Shown here piece by piece: positions 1 to 8,393 of a stretch of 32,508 bases of DNA. A program made the translations under genes and the position numbers. This DNA comes from Balneolales bacterium (lineage in GTDB: Bacteria > Bacteroidota > Rhodothermia > Balneolales > Natronogracilivirgulaceae): contig SLNO01000127.1 in the NCBI GenBank assembly GCA_007132975.1, forward strand, positions 1 through 32,508. Reading direction: 5' to 3'. The notes beneath the pieces were generated by a model. The model was not told where the DNA came from, made no database searches, and saw only the letters and a program-made list of their open reading frames with translations. How positions within the stretch are numbered: the stretch's first letter is position 1; the number at the start of each line of letters is the position of its first letter.

Positions 1-40
1 GCTAAATCGTATCCATACAATTATATAAGGGGATAAACAT

Positions 41-2224
41 ATGGCCAACGAAGTATTTCATTATGACAACCGCATCGTCCGCAATTTTGCGCTGGCGACG
101 GTCTTCTGGGGCGTTGTGGGCATGCTGGTGGGTGTTATTATTGCCGCCAAGCTGATATGGCCCGACTTCCTGGGGTTCATTCCTGAACTGAGCTACGGAA
201 GGCTCAGGCCGCTGCATACCAACGCCGTCATCTTTGCATTTGCCGGCAACGCCATTTTTCTGGGCGTGTACTACTCGCTTCAGCGGCTCTGCAAAGCCCG
301 TATGTTCAGCGACGCGCTGAGCAAGATCAATTTTTGGGGATGGCAGGCCATTATCGTTTCCGCAGCACTCACCCTGCCGCTCGGCCTCACCCAAAGCAAG
401 GAATATGCCGAACTTGAGTGGCCTATTGCCATTGCCATTGCCGTGGTCTGGGTGATCTTTGGTGTCAATATGATGGGCACCATTTACAAACGCCGGGTCA
501 AGCACATGTACGTGGCCATCTGGTTCTACATAGCTACCTTTGTGACGGTCGCCGTGTTGCATATCGTCAACAACCTGGTGGTACCGGTGGACTTGTTCAA
601 AAGCTATTCGGTCTATGCCGGCGTACAGGACGCCCTGGTGCAATGGTGGTACGGACATAATGCGGTGGCATTCTTTCTTACGACCCCGTTCCTGGGTATC
701 ATGTACTACTTCATCCCCAAAGCCGCCAACAGGCCCATCTACTCTTACCGGCTTTCTATAGTCCATTTTTGGGCGCTGATTTTCATTTACATTTGGGCCG
801 GTCCTCATCACCTTCTGTATACGGCCCTTCCCGGCTGGGCCCAGTCGCTGGGCGTTGTGTTCTCGGTCATGCTCATCGCGCCCTCATGGGGCGGCATGAT
901 CAACGGCCTGTTCACGCTGCGTGGCGCCTGGGACAGGGTGCGACAGGATCCGGCGCTCAAGTTCATGGTCGTGGGCGTCACGGCTTACGGAATGGCCACT
1001 TTTGAAGGCCCCATGATGTCGTTCAAGAATGTGAATGCCATCACCCACTACACCGATTATGTCATTGCTCACGTGCACACGGCGGCGCTGGCATGGAACG
1101 GCGGACTTACCTTCGCCATGCTCTACTTCATCACACCGCGCATTTTCAAGACGCGCATATGGTCCATGAAGCTGGCCAATTTCCACTTCTGGATTGCCTT
1201 GTTGGGTATTGTCATCTATGTGGTACCATTGTACTGGGGTGGTGTGACCCAAAGTCTCATGTGGAAGCAGTTCAACGCCGACGGTTTCCTGAGCTATCCC
1301 AATTTCCTGGAAACGGTGACCCAGATCATTCCCATGTATTTCATCCGCATGCTTGGCGGAATCCTCTACATGGTCGGGGCTATTGCCGGTATCGTCAACC
1401 TTCTGATGACCATGCGCAGCGGTACGCTGGAAGCCAATGAACAGGCAGAGGCGCCGGCGGCAAACTGGAAAAACGAACCCATGCCCGAGGGCGGGTTCCG
1501 TCATCGCTGGCTGGAGTCAAAGGCCACTCTTTTCACAGTCCTTGTACTGATTACCATTCTTATTGGAGGCCTTGTGGAATACATACCCACAGCCCTTGTC
1601 AAATCCAATGTGCCCACCATCGAGAGCGTCAAGCCGTACACTCCGCTTGAGCTTGAGGGACGTGACATCTATATCGCCGAAGGGTGTCTTGGGTGTCACT
1701 CCCAGATGATCAGGCCGTTCCGTTCCGAGACGGAGCGCTATGGCGAATACTCAAAGGCAGGTGAGTTTGTGTATGACCGTCCCTTCCTCTGGGGATCCAA
1801 ACGAACCGGGCCCGATCTGCACCGTGTGGGCGGAAAGTATCCGGATTCGTGGCATTTCATGCATTTTGAGGATGCTTACTCCACGTCTCCGGGCTCCATC
1901 ATGCCCTCCTATCCATGGCTGCTAACCAATCGGATCGACACTACGCGCGTTCCGCGCAAGATCCGGGCGTTGCAGTCGCTGGGCACTCCCTATCCGGAGG
2001 GCTACGACCAGGTCGCTGTCCGGGATCTGAAAATCCAGGCGGAGGAGATCGCCAGCGGCCTGCGCAACAGTGGATTCTACACGGAATGGGATAATGATGT
2101 AGTGGCCCTTATCGCATACATGCAACGCCTGGGCACCGATATCCAGGCCAGGCCCGGACAGGAAACGGAACCGGAAACCGAGGCTGAAACCGAGCCAACC
2201 GCTGCCGCCGGCGGCTCGCAGTAA
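41..2224 (+). CDS. ccoNO: cbb3-type cytochrome c oxidase, fused subunits I and II (CcoN-CcoO)
   Basis: Catalytic core of the high-affinity cbb3 terminal oxidase: it takes electrons from cytochrome c, reduces O2 to water and pumps protons across the inner membrane. Residues 1 to about 460 are CcoN. Likely heme/CuB ligands are H59, H206 (WWYGHNAVAFF), H256-H257 (AGPHH), H344 and H346 (AHVHT); Y250 is at the helix VII position of the cross-linked tyrosine of cbb3 enzymes, and E322 in FEGPMM fits the conserved glutamate. Residues about 495-520 form the CcoO membrane anchor, followed by a monoheme cytochrome c domain with C549-x2-C552-H553 and probable axial M621 (SIMPSYPW). The C-terminus is a Glu/Thr-rich tail. 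One uninterrupted frame covers both subunits, as known in Bacteroidota-type cbb3 oxidases. An AAGGGG ribosome-binding site lies about 8 bases before the ATG. It heads the cco operon, 12 bases ahead of the ccoQ-like gene. Confidence 0.96.
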   Translation: MANEVFHYDNRIVRNFALATVFWGVVGMLVGVIIAAKLIWPDFLGFIPELSYGRLRPLHTNAVIFAFAGNAIFLGVYYSLQRLCKARMFSDALSKINFWGWQAIIVSAALTLPLGLTQSKEYAELEWPIAIAIAVVWVIFGVNMMGTIYKRRVKHMYVAIWFYIATFVTVAVLHIVNNLVVPVDLFKSYSVYAGVQDALVQWWYGHNAVAFFLTTPFLGIMYYFIPKAANRPIYSYRLSIVHFWALIFIYIWAGPHHLLYTALPGWAQSLGVVFSVMLIAPSWGGMINGLFTLRGAWDRVRQDPALKFMVVGVTAYGMATFEGPMMSFKNVNAITHYTDYVIAHVHTAALAWNGGLTFAMLYFITPRIFKTRIWSMKLANFHFWIALLGIVIYVVPLYWGGVTQSLMWKQFNADGFLSYPNFLETVTQIIPMYFIRMLGGILYMVGAIAGIVNLLMTMRSGTLEANEQAEAPAANWKNEPMPEGGFRHRWLESKATLFTVLVLITILIGGLVEYIPTALVKSNVPTIESVKPYTPLELEGRDIYIAEGCLGCHSQMIRPFRSETERYGEYSKAGEFVYDRPFLWGSKRTGPDLHRVGGKYPDSWHFMHFEDAYSTSPGSIMPSYPWLLTNRIDTTRVPRKIRALQSLGTPYPEGYDQVAVRDLKIQAEEIASGLRNSGFYTEWDNDVVALIAYMQRLGTDIQARPGQETEPETEAETEPTAAAGGSQ

Positions 2225-2236
2225 GGAGGATGCCAT

Positions 2237-2521
2237 ATGTTTCGAGATGTCCTCTCAGCCATAGAAGGAATTGCGGTACGGCCGACCCTGGCCCTCCTGA
2301 TCTTCGTCGTTCTCTTCGTGGCGATGCTGATCTGGGTCATCCGGCTAAGCCGTGATTACATAGAAAAAGCCAAAAGAATTCCACTGGATGAGGATCCGCC
2401 GGAGCCAGATGACGCACCCGGATCCTCGTCAGAAAAGTCCGACGGTGCGGAAAACGAGAAGCCGCATCCACAAACCGGACGGTCTAACCAAAATAATATT
2501 TCAAACCGGAGCCAGGAGTAA
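2237..2521 (+). CDS. ccoQ: CcoQ/FixQ-like small cbb3 oxidase subunit
   Basis: A 94-residue protein with one transmembrane helix (about residues 17-37) followed by a charged, Pro/Ser/Asp-rich hydrophilic tail. Position between ccoNO and ccoP, the single helix and the R-x-S-R-D-Y-I-E-K-A-K segment after it fit the CcoQ/FixQ subunit, which stabilises the assembled oxidase. It is longer than the usual 50-70 residues of proteobacterial CcoQ because of the tail. A strong AAGGAGG ribosome-binding site overlaps the ccoNO stop codon, so the two genes are probably translationally coupled. Assignment rests on position and topology more than on sequence motifs. Confidence 0.8.
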   Translation: MFRDVLSAIEGIAVRPTLALLIFVVLFVAMLIWVIRLSRDYIEKAKRIPLDEDPPEPDDAPGSSSEKSDGAENEKPHPQTGRSNQNNISNRSQE

Positions 2522-2526
2522 TCAAA

Positions 2527-3144
2527 ATGGAAGAAAAAGAAAAGAACCTGATTCTTGATGATGAGAAGGATATTCTGTTGGGTCATGAATATGATGGCAT
2601 CCAGGAGCTCGACAACCCCATGCCCCCGTGGTGGCTCTATGGATTCTATTTCACGATAGCTCTCTCGGTGGTTTATCTGCTTTGGTACGATGTGCTTGGC
2701 ATCGGGCCCTCGCAGTCCGAGGAGTATCAGCGCGAGATGGAGCAGGCCGCTGCCCGGTACGGCATCGAGTCCCCCGCAGATGCGCCCGCAGTGGACTTCG
2801 CCTCTCTGGAGGTGTTCACCGACAGCGAGAATCTGGAGCTGGGACGTCAGGTATACATCAGGCCGACCCAGCTCTGCATTACCTGTCACGGTGCTCAGGG
2901 ACAGGGACTGGTGGGACCCGATCTGACGAACGACTACTGGAAGCATGGATGCGACCTTCCATCCCTGATGGTCAGCATCAGGGAAGGGTTCCCGCAGCAG
3001 GGCATGCCGGCCTATGGCAGCGGTCAGCGTCTGACAGACCTTGAGCTGCAGCAGCTGGCGAGCTATCTGATATCGCTCCGGGGCACCGAACCCGAAGGCG
3101 CCAAACCGCCCGACATGTCCCGTTCGGAACCTTGCGAGCTTTAA
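2527..3144 (+). CDS. ccoP: cbb3-type cytochrome c oxidase subunit III, monoheme (CcoP)
   Basis: Membrane-anchored c-type cytochrome that passes electrons to CcoO/CcoN. The N-terminus carries the FixP signature (HEYDGIQELDNPMPPWW, residues 20-36), then a transmembrane helix at about 38-60, a linker, and one cytochrome c domain with C117-x2-C120-H121 and probable axial M160 in QGMPAY. Proteobacterial CcoP has two heme c domains and about 300 residues; this one has 205 residues and a single CxxCH. It follows the ccoQ-like gene by 5 bases and precedes ccoG by 19 bases. The start is the first ATG after the ccoQ stop. Confidence 0.93.
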   Translation: MEEKEKNLILDDEKDILLGHEYDGIQELDNPMPPWWLYGFYFTIALSVVYLLWYDVLGIGPSQSEEYQREMEQAAARYGIESPADAPAVDFASLEVFTDSENLELGRQVYIRPTQLCITCHGAQGQGLVGPDLTNDYWKHGCDLPSLMVSIREGFPQQGMPAYGSGQRLTDLELQQLASYLISLRGTEPEGAKPPDMSRSEPCEL

Positions 3145-3163
3145 CATTACCTGTTACCCGATC

Positions 3164-4654
3164 ATGAACAGCAGTACAAAACCCGACAACCTTGCCCTGG
3201 ATCCATCCGACAAGGGACAGCGCTTTCGCGACACCGTCAGCACCATTTCGGCGGAGGGCCGCAGGAACTGGCTGTACCCTCGAAAGCCCAAGGGATGGTA
3301 CTACAGTGCGCGGTCTGTGGTAAGCTGGGTATTGATCGGGTTCCTGTTTGCAGGCCCGTTCCTGAAGATCAATGGCCAGCCCATCATCCTGCTGAATATC
3401 CTGGATCGAAAATTTGTGCTCTTCGGTACCGTCTTCTGGACGCAGGATTTCCACATCCTGGCCATTGGCATGCTCGCCCTGATCATTTTCATCGTGCTGT
3501 TCACGGCGATCTATGGCCGGCTGTTTTGTGGATGGGTGTGTCCGCAGACGATATTCATGGAGATGCTGTTCCGCAAGATCGAATACGTCATCGAGGGCGA
3601 TGCACCTGATCAGAAACGGCTGAACAGATCGCCGTTTACGGCAAGCAAGGCCCTGAAAAAAGGAGCGAAACTGGGCATTTTTTTCGCCATCTCCTTTCTG
3701 ATTGCCAATATGTTTCTTGCGTACATCATCGGGGCCGAGGCACTTTGGGAGATTGTGACTGATGACCCGAGGGAGCATCTGACCGGTTTGTCAGCCATCA
3801 CCTTGTTCAGCTTCGTGTTTTTCGGGGTTTTCACCCGCTTCAGGGAGCAGGTTTGCATCGTGGCATGCCCTTATGGACGGTTGCAGTCCGTGCTCGTGGA
3901 TAATTCCAGCATTGCCGTAACCTATGATTTTGCCCGGGGCGAAGACCGCGCCCTGCTGAATGCCCGGCAAAAGGAAAAGCGGGATGATGGATCGGTTTTT
4001 TTCACGAACAACGATAAGGCCGATACAGCCAGGAAGTATGGGGATTGCATTGATTGCTATCAATGCGTCAAAGTATGTCCCACCGGCATTGATATCCGCG
4101 ATGGCATACAGCTCGAATGTATAAACTGCACCGCCTGCATGGATGCCTGCGATGAGATCATGGTGAAAACGGATCGCCCCACCGGCCTGGTCCGCTATGC
4201 CTCGTTCAACAGTGTGAAGGAAGGCACAAAAACGCGCCTCGTCACACCGCGCATAGCCGGATACATGGCGCTTTTTACCATTGTTTTTGGACTCTTTGTC
4301 TATTTTCTGGGGACCCGCCCCGACGCCGAGGCCGTGATCCTGCGCGAACCCGGACGCACCTGGAATGAACTTACCGGCGGCGCCTATTCCAACTTTTACA
4401 ATGTCAAGATCTTCAACAAGACTCTGAACGACAAACCGGTTGAGGTTCGGCTGCTGCATCCAAACGGTGAAATACAGCCGTTAGGTGTGCCCGACAACCT
4501 TCCCGCGCACGATCTTGTCGAGGGCCGTTTCATGGTATTCCTGCACGGCAGTGAACTCCAACCCGGGCGCACGCCCATTGAATTTGGTCTTTTCTCGGAT
4601 GGACGGCTGATCCACTCGGTGTCATCCGTCTTTATCGGCCCGCAAAACCCATGA
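3164..4654 (+). CDS. ccoG: cbb3 oxidase maturation protein CcoG/FixG (polyferredoxin, probable copper reductase)
   Basis: Integral membrane iron-sulfur protein for cbb3 assembly; in Rhodobacter, CcoG has been described as a cupric reductase that supplies Cu(I) for CuB. Several membrane helices span roughly residues 50-230 and 350-370. Conserved cysteine pairs sit in FCGWVCPQ (C122, C126) and CIVACPYGR (C231, C235). Two 4Fe-4S ferredoxin motifs follow: C295-x2-C298-x2-C301-x3-C305-P and C319-x2-C322-x2-C325-x3-C329. The C-terminal part (about 375-496) is the periplasmic Ig-like domain typical of FixG. At 496 residues the length is normal. It is co-directional with and closely follows ccoP. Confidence 0.95.
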   Translation: MNSSTKPDNLALDPSDKGQRFRDTVSTISAEGRRNWLYPRKPKGWYYSARSVVSWVLIGFLFAGPFLKINGQPIILLNILDRKFVLFGTVFWTQDFHILAIGMLALIIFIVLFTAIYGRLFCGWVCPQTIFMEMLFRKIEYVIEGDAPDQKRLNRSPFTASKALKKGAKLGIFFAISFLIANMFLAYIIGAEALWEIVTDDPREHLTGLSAITLFSFVFFGVFTRFREQVCIVACPYGRLQSVLVDNSSIAVTYDFARGEDRALLNARQKEKRDDGSVFFTNNDKADTARKYGDCIDCYQCVKVCPTGIDIRDGIQLECINCTACMDACDEIMVKTDRPTGLVRYASFNSVKEGTKTRLVTPRIAGYMALFTIVFGLFVYFLGTRPDAEAVILREPGRTWNELTGGAYSNFYNVKIFNKTLNDKPVEVRLLHPNGEIQPLGVPDNLPAHDLVEGRFMVFLHGSELQPGRTPIEFGLFSDGRLIHSVSSVFIGPQNP

Positions 4655-4798
4655 AGCACAATATTTTGAATAACCGTCAATACAAAAATGCCATGCCGTT
4701 AAATGTCCACGATAGCGCCTGAGCGCTGATACACAGGCGTTTGATTAAAATCTGCGAGGACATTCTACGTGACGCATGGAACCTAACATTACAATCAC

Positions 4799-5284
4799 AT
4801 GAGTCAAAAGAAAAAAATACTGGAATGGATCAAGGACCCGGCAAATCGCTGGCCTGTCGGCATCACCACCGGCTATCTTACATTTGTGCTCGGGACACTT
4901 TTTCTGGTCTTTTTCAGCTTTACTGTGCCTGTAAACCTTGAGAAGGAAGATTATTACGAAAGCACGCTAACCTATCAGGACCAGATCGATCGCATGTCCC
5001 GAACCATGTCCATGGAAGATCCGGTCAGGATGGAGCTGAGCAGCCACCGGGATCAGCTCATGGTCTATTTCCCCGCGGAACATGTTCAAAACGGGATCAA
5101 CGGACGTGTGCACCTGTTCCGACCATCCGACCATCGTCTCGATCGGGAATTTGCCCTTGAGGCCGATGACTCGGGATTCCAGACCATTCCGCTCTCAGGG
5201 ATGCGCAACGGTAAATGGATCGTGAAACTGCACTGGGATTCGGGTGGACAGGAATATTACCTGCAGCAAAACGTGCAGCTTTAG
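4799..5284 (+). CDS. ccoH: FixH/CcoH family protein
   Basis: Small membrane protein required for cbb3 oxidase assembly or stability. One transmembrane helix at about residues 21-44 follows a basic cytoplasmic N-terminus (MSQKKK). The motif EDYYE (50-54) after the helix is typical of FixH, and the rest is a periplasmic beta-rich domain. It lies 144 bases after ccoG, a larger gap than elsewhere in the operon, holding only a weak stem-loop (4716-4739). No clear Shine-Dalgarno precedes the ATG. No gene for the copper ATPase CcoI or for CcoS follows. Confidence 0.88.
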   Translation: MSQKKKILEWIKDPANRWPVGITTGYLTFVLGTLFLVFFSFTVPVNLEKEDYYESTLTYQDQIDRMSRTMSMEDPVRMELSSHRDQLMVYFPAEHVQNGINGRVHLFRPSDHRLDREFALEADDSGFQTIPLSGMRNGKWIVKLHWDSGGQEYYLQQNVQL

Positions 5285-5289
5285 GCTTG

Positions 5290-5381
5290 TCCGCAACTCG
5301 GGTTGGATGGCGCCTGGTTGTGACATGCAATTTTTCGACTTTTTCGCAGTTCGGGCTGAATGGAGCCTGAATGCATCATGC
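5290..5381 (+). repeat. degenerate 38-bp direct repeat between ccoH and the TauE-like gene
   Basis: Bases 5291-5328 and 5344-5381 align without gaps over 38 positions with 27 identities by eye; shared blocks include TCGGG, ATGG and GCCTG. A third, weaker echo (TCGCAGTTTGCGGGT) begins near 5413. The tract lies just after the ccoH stop codon and has no convincing reading frame. It may be a decayed tandem duplication. No function can be assigned. Confidence 0.45.
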
Positions 5382-5489
5382 GGTAACCGAATGTCCGGTA
5401 CCTTCCGCTTTTCTCGCAGTTTGCGGGTACCATTTTCGTGATCAAAACCTTAAACTGAAAGATTCAGACAGTGCAAATCGAAACGTAAT

Positions 5490-6167
5490 ATGGATATTCT
5501 CTGGACCGGTTTCGCCTTTGGGATATTAGGCAGCGCACATTGCGCCGGAATGTGCGGACCCATTGCTGTCGCATTGCCCGGCAGTGACCGCAGCGGACTG
5601 GATCTTGTTGCCGGACGCCTTTTCTACAACTTGGGCAGGACTCTCACCTACATGGTAATGGGTGCTTTTGCGGGACTGCTTGGATTGGGTGCGGCACTGG
5701 CCGGATACCAGGGTTGGCTGTCCATCATGGCAGGTGCGGTTATTCTGGTGATGCTGCTGTTCCGAAGCCGGTTTCTGTCGACCGGAGCTTTTTTCCGCTC
5801 AGACTATTTCAAGGGCCTCTTCAACCGGCTCCTCAGAACCCCCGGCAATTCGTCTCTGCTTTCCCTGGGGCTTCTTAACGGTTTTCTGCCATGCGGCCTG
5901 GTATATCTGGCACTGGCAGGTTCGGCAGCCGCAGGCTCCCTGATCAACAGTGCGCTGTATATGGGCCTCTTTGGATTGGGCACTACTCCCATGATGATGG
6001 CTCTGTCACTTGCGCCGGGGTGGCTGAGCCCGGTTGCCCGCCAACGTCTCAACCGTTTCATTCCGATAGGGGCAGCGCTGCTGGCCATTCTGCTGATACT
6101 CCGCGGCATGTCTCTTGGTATTCCCTACCTCAGCCCTGACCTCGCAGGTGGTGGTAGTTGTCATTAA
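5490..6167 (+). CDS. TauE/SafE-like membrane protein (COG2836), probable cbb3/copper accessory
   Basis: A 225-residue polytopic membrane protein of the COG2836 group often found next to ccoGHIS genes. The N-terminus has the characteristic HCAGMCGP motif (H17, C18, C22) inside the first helix, and a second conserved segment NGFLPCGL holds C135; these cysteines are plausible Cu(I)-handling residues. Related proteins are annotated as sulfite exporters by family name, but the cbb3 context argues for a role in copper delivery or oxidase assembly. It starts 205 bases after ccoH and ends the plus-strand block, converging on the DUF5777 gene. The C-terminus ends Gly-Gly-Gly-Ser-Cys-His, another possible metal ligand site. 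Family placement is firm, transported substrate unknown. Confidence 0.85.
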   Translation: MDILWTGFAFGILGSAHCAGMCGPIAVALPGSDRSGLDLVAGRLFYNLGRTLTYMVMGAFAGLLGLGAALAGYQGWLSIMAGAVILVMLLFRSRFLSTGAFFRSDYFKGLFNRLLRTPGNSSLLSLGLLNGFLPCGLVYLALAGSAAAGSLINSALYMGLFGLGTTPMMMALSLAPGWLSPVARQRLNRFIPIGAALLAILLILRGMSLGIPYLSPDLAGGGSCH

Positions 6168-6246
6168 CTAGCTGGAGTGGCCTTGCTTAAGACGTCCATC
6201 TTCAAACCCGCGCCCCGATGTGGGTGAAAAAAAGCAGCTGATTGAA

Positions 6247-7137
6247 TTATTGGCGGATTTGAAATGAGCGGTTGATGTTGAATCCAAACCGGAACTCGAA
6301 GTCGGGCAGGCTTCCGTTGGGGCCGGCCATAAGGTAAGCATCGTTCAGTGCCCTTGAGTTGGAAAAGAATATCTGGAAGACGTGTCCGCCTGTTTCCATG
6401 TCGAGCCCGATGGCAAAACTCTGGTTTACGGTTTCATTTTCAAACCGGTAGGATGGTACATACTGCACTGTTACCGATGACCTGCTTGCAAATTTATAGC
6501 GCGAACCCATCCCCAATCCCGCAAAGATTTCATCGGTATCAAGCGGCTCTTCGATTCTCAGCAAAGGGTTGGTGCGGCTGAAAGCGGCAACGGTCGGTAC
6601 AAGCAGCAGACTGAAACGGTCAGAAAATTTTCGAGAAACAGGCAGGGCAAGACTGAGCTGGTTGCGATCCCAAAAGGAATAGGTCTGGTTCAGAGGGGTG
6701 TAATCTTCGGTCATCCAACCGGCGGTCAATACGACTCCGGCCGAAACAGGGGATCCTGAGTCTGTCATCTGCCGCAAATACAGATATCGGAATCCCATGT
6801 CATAGACCTTGTCCATGCTTGAACGAGCCGCAAACACGGAAAACCTGTCCGAAATCCCGTACTCCAGACTGAATCGTATATTCGCACCAGAGTCCAGCCC
6901 CCAAAAATCCGTGATACCATTCTCAACGGTACCAAAAGCGTGCATGATGCTGTAATAGAGCTCTCCGGCCGAGAGCGGCTCGGTGGTGCTCAGCTGGATG
7001 TGCCTGGATGTGGGGAAAGTCAACTCGACCGGCCTGTTCTGGGCTACACGCTCCCTTGCGAGCTGCGCCGTTGCCAGATCTGCAGAAAGCAGCGTCAGGA
7101 CAAGTGAGAGGGCCAATAAAAGTGATTTAGTCTTCAT
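6247..7137 (-). CDS. DUF5777 family outer-membrane beta-barrel protein
   Basis: A 296-residue protein with a cleavable signal peptide (MKTKSLLLALSLVL..., cleavage likely near ATAQ) and alternating amphipathic strands. The sequence reads as the DUF5777 family: SAGELYYSIMHAFGTVENG near residue 52, NIRFSLEYGISDR, and GGHVFQIFFSNSRAL near the end. The ATG at 7137 is chosen because it opens directly onto the signal peptide; the frame stays open upstream to 7182. It overlaps the end of the YceI-like gene by 11 bases and is the third gene of the Rieske-YceI-DUF5777 unit. The function of DUF5777 is not established; an outer-membrane porin-like role is inferred. Confidence 0.87.
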   Translation of the reverse strand: MKTKSLLLALSLVLTLLSADLATAQLARERVAQNRPVELTFPTSRHIQLSTTEPLSAGELYYSIMHAFGTVENGITDFWGLDSGANIRFSLEYGISDRFSVFAARSSMDKVYDMGFRYLYLRQMTDSGSPVSAGVVLTAGWMTEDYTPLNQTYSFWDRNQLSLALPVSRKFSDRFSLLLVPTVAAFSRTNPLLRIEEPLDTDEIFAGLGMGSRYKFASRSSVTVQYVPSYRFENETVNQSFAIGLDMETGGHVFQIFFSNSRALNDAYLMAGPNGSLPDFEFRFGFNINRSFQIRQ

Positions 7138-7693
7138 TTTGTGATTTGAGCAGTATGTCGATGTTGATGGTTTGGACCTCACTCAATTCGTAAAAAAGCA
7201 CACGCGGCCGGTCGATATTGAAATCCTCTAGCTTGACTGTCCATCCCGCCCTTACGCGGATCCCACCATCGGTTGCCTCCAGGGAACCGGAAACGGTCAA
7301 TTCCCGGCTGATATCCCGCATGGTAAAATCACCCTCGACAGTTGCCGGCTGCTCGCCTTCGATATCGGGGTCAAATTCAGTCGTGAGCATGCCTTTGAAT
7401 TCGGCAAAGGGATACTTTTCCGTCTCCAGATACTGTTGCCGCATATCGCGGTCGCGCCTTCTGTTGCCGGTGTCAAGAGAAGCAAGATCCACGAAAAAAT
7501 CGACCTCTTTCGTTTCAAGATTGATCAACCCCGCAAGGTTATTTGAAGTACCCTTGAACTCCAGCAGGGGGGCGGTGGATACGAATTCAACATACCCATC
7601 GGTTGCCATAAAAGTCTGGGAGGATACGGATTTGTCGTAGAGCACCAGGCACGATGTGATTATGAGGAAGCAGGCGAGCTGTTTCACGGTCAT
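7127..7693 (-). CDS. YceI-like periplasmic lipid-binding family protein
   Basis: A 188-residue secreted protein with a signal peptide (residues 1-25, ending VSSQ). YceI features are visible: the N-terminal GYVEFVSTAPLLEFKGTSNNLAG, the core strand RDRDMRQQYLETEKYPFAEFKG, and the GDFTMRDISRELTVSG segment. YceI proteins fold as lipocalin-like barrels that bind isoprenoid quinones or similar lipids. The start overlaps the Rieske stop in an ATGA arrangement (7690-7693) and its 3' end overlaps the DUF5777 start, so the three genes are almost certainly co-translated. A role in handling quinone or redox lipid beside the Rieske protein is inference. Confidence 0.92.
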   Translation of the reverse strand: MTVKQLACFLIITSCLVLYDKSVSSQTFMATDGYVEFVSTAPLLEFKGTSNNLAGLINLETKEVDFFVDLASLDTGNRRRDRDMRQQYLETEKYPFAEFKGMLTTEFDPDIEGEQPATVEGDFTMRDISRELTVSGSLEATDGGIRVRAGWTVKLEDFNIDRPRVLFYELSEVQTINIDILLKSQNED

Positions 7694-8181
7694 CTTGTTA
7701 TGGTGACGTTGTTTCCATCACGTTCGACCGAGAACTCGGGCAGATTTCTTCCTGCGGGACCGCTTACAAACGACCCGTCATTCTCAAAGATGGAATTGTG
7801 GCAGGTGCAAATCAACCTCTGGTTTTGATACTGCCATGCATCCCGGCAACTGGCATGGGGGCAAACGTTCGTGAAGGCTCGGATAAGTTCGCCATCGATA
7901 TTGACGACGATCACGGAGGCCTGGCCAAGCACCATCCACCCGCCTGCCTGTCGAAGAGGGGACAGGGAGTCGTCAGCGAGGTTAAGCCGTACGGTGTTGC
8001 CGTCGATTGTTACGGCTCCGTTATCTCCGTTTTCCGGCGTTTCATCGTCACTTGAGCTGGTGACGTCACAGCTGGCCAGAGAGATGCCAAGGAACGCAAA
8101 CAAAGCAGTGGATCCGGCGGTCCGCAGGAAATCCTTTCGGTCCATTCCATTTCGGGGTTCTTTTTCTATTGGATAGTCCAT
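7690..8181 (-). CDS. Rieske [2Fe-2S] lipoprotein
   Basis: A 163-residue exported iron-sulfur protein. A basic start (MDRKDFLRT, residues 13-21), a hydrophobic core and a lipobox LASC with C38 suggest a lipoprotein, possibly Tat-exported although the twin-arginine is replaced by RK. Cluster ligands are C107-x-H109 and C125-x2-H128. C112 and C127 (CPHASC and CTCH) match the disulfide pair of high-potential Rieske proteins such as bc1/b6f subunits. The start could be 8181 or M13 at 8145; the second places the signal sequence at the N-terminus. It leads the Rieske-YceI-DUF5777 unit. No cytochrome b gene is adjacent, so it is probably not a bc1 subunit. Confidence 0.92.
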   Translation of the reverse strand: MDYPIEKEPRNGMDRKDFLRTAGSTALFAFLGISLASCDVTSSSDDETPENGDNGAVTIDGNTVRLNLADDSLSPLRQAGGWMVLGQASVIVVNIDGELIRAFTNVCPHASCRDAWQYQNQRLICTCHNSIFENDGSFVSGPAGRNLPEFSVERDGNNVTITR

Positions 8182-8261
8182 CGTGTTGGATATTGATTCT
8201 TTTCATGGGGGTCTGTATTGAAACCAACAAAAGCAACACTCGGTTCCAACGAGACTGTTTT

Positions 8262-8393
8262 TCATCTGTTTAAAATGTTGGATTTATATGGTCAGATAGA
8301 ATGTCCATGACGTTTTTAATCATGCTCCTGTGTGACCGGGCTACGGTCATGGACATAGCGCTTCGCGACCTTCGGTTCACTTCGTGACTTTCA
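8262..8393 (+). repeat. dispersed intergenic repeat, copy 1
   Basis: First of two adjacent related units in the gap upstream of the Rieske gene. It begins with TTCATCTGTTTAAA, followed by ATATGGTCAGA and a perfect 11-bp inverted repeat, ATGTCCATGAC (8301-8311) with GTCATGGACAT (8346-8356). It ends with TTCACTTCGTGA, a short hairpin shared with copy 5. It is closest to copy 3 (20640-20735): GGTCA.ATAGAATGTCC.TGACGTT and TCATGCTCCT are nearly identical. Confidence 0.75.

Noticed and set aside
2-811. A 269-codon open frame antisense to the start of ccoNO
   Set aside because: Opposite strand of conserved CcoN helices; no membrane or domain pattern, His/Gln-rich composition typical of an antisense frame.
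4716-4739. Stem CGCCTG/CAGGCG between ccoG and ccoH as a terminator
   Set aside because: Six-base stem with a 12-base loop and only a broken T run; too weak to call, and ccoH is expected to be co-transcribed.
5285-5489. A possible ccoS gene between ccoH and the TauE-like gene
   Set aside because: No frame here gives the short CcoS protein with its N-terminal helix; the visible frame is an artefact over degenerate repeats.
6206-6225. Stem-loop ACCCGC/GTGGGT as a terminator between the convergent TauE-like and DUF5777 genes
   Set aside because: Only six pairs with one G-T, and no U-tract on the proper side for either strand.
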